NCBI GenBank assembly: GCA_020635995.1
Contig: JACJYS010000005.1
Coordinates: 132,901 to 196,900 of the forward strand
DNA length: 64,000 bases
Origin: Chitinophagales bacterium
GTDB taxonomy: Bacteria > Bacteroidota > Bacteroidia > Chitinophagales > UBA8649
Direction of reading: 5' to 3'
The notes below the pieces were generated by a model that saw nothing but the letters and a program-made list of their open reading frames with translations, did not search any database and had not been told where the DNA came from. Position numbers and translations under genes: made by a program. Numbering within the stretch: position 1 is the first letter of the stretch; every line of letters starts with the position of its first letter. Below, in pieces: positions 61,924 to 64,000 of this stretch.

Positions 61924-63333
61924 ATGGCAAAATCACCAAGTTTCTACAAAAATGTAGAAAAAAACTTTGACAAAGCCGCTAAGTATTTAAACTTACCTAA
62001 GGGCTTACTTACGCAAATTAAATTGTGTAACAGTGTGTACAAAATGAAGTTTCCGGTAAAAGACGGAGATGACGTATTAGTAGTGGAGGCATATAGAGTG
62101 CAGCACTCGCAGCACCGAGTACCTACAAAAGGAGGAATAAGGTATAGTATTCATGTAAATCAAGACGAAGTAATGGCTTTAGCCGCTTTAATGACTTACA
62201 AATGTGCTATTGTAGATGTTCCTTTTGGAGGAGCTAAAGGTGGCATAAAAATAAGCCCAAGAAATACTTCGCCAGAAATTTTAGAAAGAATAACAAGAAG
62301 ATATACCGTAGAGCTTATAAAGAAAAACTTTATAGGTGCGGGTATTGATGTTCCTGCTCCTGACTATGGTACCGGAGAGCGTGAAATGGCGTGGATTTTA
62401 GATACTTATTTAACACTAAACTCTCATGCTATAGATGGCTACGGGTGTGTTACGGGCAAGCCTGTTTCATTAAATGGAATAAGAGGAAGAACCGAAGCTA
62501 CAGGTAGAGGCGTAGTTTATGGACTAAACGAAGCAGTTAGCTACAAAGACGATATGAAAGCATTAGGGCTTACTACAGGCTTAAAAGGCAAAGAAGTAGT
62601 GGTGCAAGGTTTAGGAAATGTAGGATTTCATGCGGCAAATATTATTACTCAATTTGGAGCAAAAGTAATAGCTGTTGCTGAGCTTGAAGGAGCTGTTTAC
62701 AGCAAAAAAGGCTTAGATATAGAAAAACTATTGGAACATAGAAAAGCAACGGGAAGCATTTTAGATTTTCCGGGAGCTAAAAATTTAGAAAGCAGTGCTG
62801 CCGGCTTAGAAGTAAAATGTGATATTTTAATACCTGCTGCTTTAGAAAGTCAAATAACTATAGAGAATGCCGATAGAATAAATGCTAAAATTATAGCAGA
62901 AGCAGCTAATGGCCCTGTTACTCCGGAAGCAGAAGAAATTTTAGAGAAAAAAGGCGTAATGATAATACCGGATATTTATATTAATGCCGGAGGAGTTACG
63001 GTATCTTATTTTGAGTGGTTAAAAAACTTATCTCATGTGCGTTTTGGTAGAATGAATAAGCGTTTTGAAGAATATAATCAAGAAAATATGATTAATATTA
63101 TAGAAAAAGCTACAAGTCATAAAATACCGTCAAAAGATAAACAAGCGGCCATAAAAGGAGCTAATGAATTAGATTATGTTAACTCTGGTTTAGAAGATAC
63201 TATGATAGATGCATACAGAGCTATAAGAAGTGCTAAACTTGAAAATAAAATTTCAAATTTAAGAACAGCGGCATTTTATGTTTCTATTTCTAAAATAGCC
63301 AGTGCCTACGGAAGTATGGGTATTTTCCCATAA
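61924..63333 (+). CDS. gdhA: Glu/Leu/Phe/Val dehydrogenase (glutamate dehydrogenase)
   Basis: The 469-residue protein carries VPFGGAKGGIKISPRNTS with the catalytic Lys, KGGIRYS, GIDVPAPDYGTGEREMAWILDTY and the NAD(P)-binding VVQGLGNVGFHAA. The C-terminal half has IAEAANGPVTPEAEEIL and NAGGVTVSYFEWLKNL. It interconverts glutamate and 2-oxoglutarate plus ammonia. It is about 40 residues longer than the 420-residue form; the middle (SHAIDGYGCVTGKPVSLNG) is normal. A clear terminator follows. Confidence 0.92.
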   Translation: MAKSPSFYKNVEKNFDKAAKYLNLPKGLLTQIKLCNSVYKMKFPVKDGDDVLVVEAYRVQHSQHRVPTKGGIRYSIHVNQDEVMALAALMTYKCAIVDVPFGGAKGGIKISPRNTSPEILERITRRYTVELIKKNFIGAGIDVPAPDYGTGEREMAWILDTYLTLNSHAIDGYGCVTGKPVSLNGIRGRTEATGRGVVYGLNEAVSYKDDMKALGLTTGLKGKEVVVQGLGNVGFHAANIITQFGAKVIAVAELEGAVYSKKGLDIEKLLEHRKATGSILDFPGAKNLESSAAGLEVKCDILIPAALESQITIENADRINAKIIAEAANGPVTPEAEEILEKKGVMIIPDIYINAGGVTVSYFEWLKNLSHVRFGRMNKRFEEYNQENMINIIEKATSHKIPSKDKQAAIKGANELDYVNSGLEDTMIDAYRAIRSAKLENKISNLRTAAFYVSISKIASAYGSMGIFP

Positions 63334-63357
63334 AACATTAAGCTATCTACTATAATG

Positions 63358-63390
63358 AAAGGCTAATTCAATTTTGGGTTAGCCTTTTTT
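63358..63390 (+). terminator. Terminator after gdhA
   Basis: AAAGGCTAA and TTAGCCTTT pair around about 12 bases and are followed by TTTTTT. Confidence 0.88.
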
Positions 63391-63391
63391 G

Positions 63392-63518
63392 TACCGATTA
63401 GGAATATATAATAGTCCAATTTCAGCTTTGCCTTATTGTACTAAATATATTGCTCTATCGGCATTTACCATTGTAAAACACAAAATAGATTAGGCTATTT
63501 TGTATTAACAATTGGTAT
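63392..63518 (+). mobile_element. Small palindromic repeat, copy 7 (127 bp)
   Basis: Starts TACCGATTAGG and ends CAATTGGTAT, with the ATCGGCATTTACCATTGTAA block and core ACACAAAATAG-ATTAGG-CTATTTTGT. It is the longest uninterrupted copy. The stop codon of the next minus-strand gene (63505-63507) and its last codons (TNC) lie inside it. Confidence 0.7.
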
Positions 63519-64000
63519 AATATGACTCAAACTGCTGTTCATTGACGAAATCTAAAAGCTTTTGGTAGGTTTTTTCATCATAAAAATTATTGTGCCATAA
63601 AATACTCAACACACAAGATTCAGCATTATTCTTAATAAAATTAATAGCCACTAAAATCATATCTTCATTGTTAGAAATGTGGAGATAATAATATAAACTG
63701 CTATCCATTACATTGAGAGGGAAAACAGTAAAAGAATATTGTTTTTCAAGTACTGGATGGTATGGCTTAAAAGGTAATCCGTAGGAATTTCTAAACCCTA
63801 AAACAGTAGAAAATCCGAGTGAATAATCTTCTTGAATTTTTGAGGCTTCAATTTTTTCAAAATCTTCTTTTACATTAAATTTTAGATAGTGAAATCTTAG
63901 TTTATTTGCCAGTAGTTTTGTTAATTCTTCATTTATAGTATTTGAAGAAATACTTTTGTGCAAACCTATATTATGATACTTACTTTTGTTTATTTTATCT
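63505..64000 (-). CDS. Probable polysaccharide deacetylase, C-terminal part
   Basis: The frame is open to the right edge: before the apparent TTG start at 63963 it continues with KYHNIGLHKS. GLHKSISS, then FNVKEDFEKIEASKIQEDYSLGFSTVLGFRNSYGLPFKPYHP and LSILWHNNFYD match the C-terminal half of Bacteroidota polysaccharide-deacetylase-like proteins (DUF7033-type). The N terminus with the metal triad is outside the window. The last residues YYTNC and stop are provided by a small palindromic repeat, so the end may be altered. Such enzymes act on cell-surface polysaccharides. Confidence 0.75.
   Translation of the reverse strand, partial: DKINKSKYHNIGLHKSISSNTINEELTKLLANKLRFHYLKFNVKEDFEKIEASKIQEDYSLGFSTVLGFRNSYGLPFKPYHPVLEKQYSFTVFPLNVMDSSLYYYLHISNNEDMILVAINFIKNNAESCVLSILWHNNFYDEKTYQKLLDFVNEQQFESYYTNC

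Noticed and set aside
63505..63963. Complete 152-residue gene starting at TTG 63963
   Set aside because: The frame is open beyond it to the window edge with sequence fitting the same family, so it is the end of a longer gene.
1..64000. tRNA, rRNA, CRISPR array, transposase or prophage genes
   Set aside because: None could be recognised by eye; small RNA genes could have been missed.

Overview
The window looks like chromosome of an AT-rich, Gram-negative member of the Bacteroidota; I cannot place it to order. The signs are type IX secretion genes (PorP/SprF and a GldK/PorK lipoprotein at the left edge), two TonB-dependent receptors with carboxypeptidase-like plug extensions, an OmpA protein with thrombospondin-type calcium repeats, a DUF4271-hemD pair, KorAB, and Bacteroidota-type -7 promoter boxes (TAnnTTTG) in front of many genes. 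Almost no Shine-Dalgarno sequences are visible. I saw no rRNA, tRNA, CRISPR array, prophage or transposase gene.

Layout. 1-1788: T9SS genes porP and gldK on the minus strand. 1834-5168: minus-strand operon of a BamA/TamA-like barrel, DUF4271 and hemD, divergent from hemW (5267-6388). 6400-7086: HigBA-like toxin-antitoxin pair. 7188-9143: cyclase, a complete non-coding repeat element, DUF2442 and a small unknown gene. 9243-14144: acyl-CoA dehydrogenase, then divergently a small membrane protein and a TonB receptor. 14160-14810: short gene remnants that may be debris of a toxin/immunity locus. 14996-17266: an unusual fusion of a CrtC/AttH lipocalin with a polyprenyl diphosphate synthase. 17360-24176: NhaC antiporter, PI-PLC-like lipoprotein, CarboxypepD-like protein, miaA-yjjG-phosphoesterase, dodecin. 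24236-32684: pyruvate carboxylase, TonB receptor, OmpA. 32776-37502: operon of a PurF-like amidotransferase, korA and korB. 37635-41304: Nfu, CaCA exchanger, aquaporin, MscS. 41560-45038: accessory island with a coiled-coil/FtsK-gamma protein, a PIN toxin pair, a HigA remnant and a DUF1016 nuclease. 45144-57613: surface proteins, a metallo-hydrolase, ParE pair, lgt, mtaB, EGF-like lipoprotein, SGNH-MBOAT acyltransferase pair and photolyase. 57706-63333: ribH, a second metallo-hydrolase, ccmBCD-like heme export genes and glutamate dehydrogenase. 63505-64000: 3' part of a probable polysaccharide deacetylase running off the right edge.

Most genes are housekeeping: porphyrin synthesis (hemD, hemW), cytochrome c maturation (ccmBCD), anaplerosis and ferredoxin-linked 2-oxoacid metabolism (pyc, korAB), tRNA modification at A37 (miaA, mtaB), lipoprotein maturation (lgt) and flavin biology (ribH, dodecin, photolyase).

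The most unusual content is (a) the lipocalin-polyprenyl synthase fusion, (b) a stand-alone FtsK-gamma-like DNA-binding domain on a coiled coil, and (c) two families of dispersed non-coding palindromic repeats. The small family has seven copies, and in two places its end supplies the last residues (TNC) and the stop codon of a neighbouring gene. The large family has three copies; one is complete with 10-bp terminal inverted repeats and 14-bp flanking direct repeats, and one is interrupted by a small-family copy that itself contains another hairpin. No copy has a transposase, so these look like non-autonomous elements.
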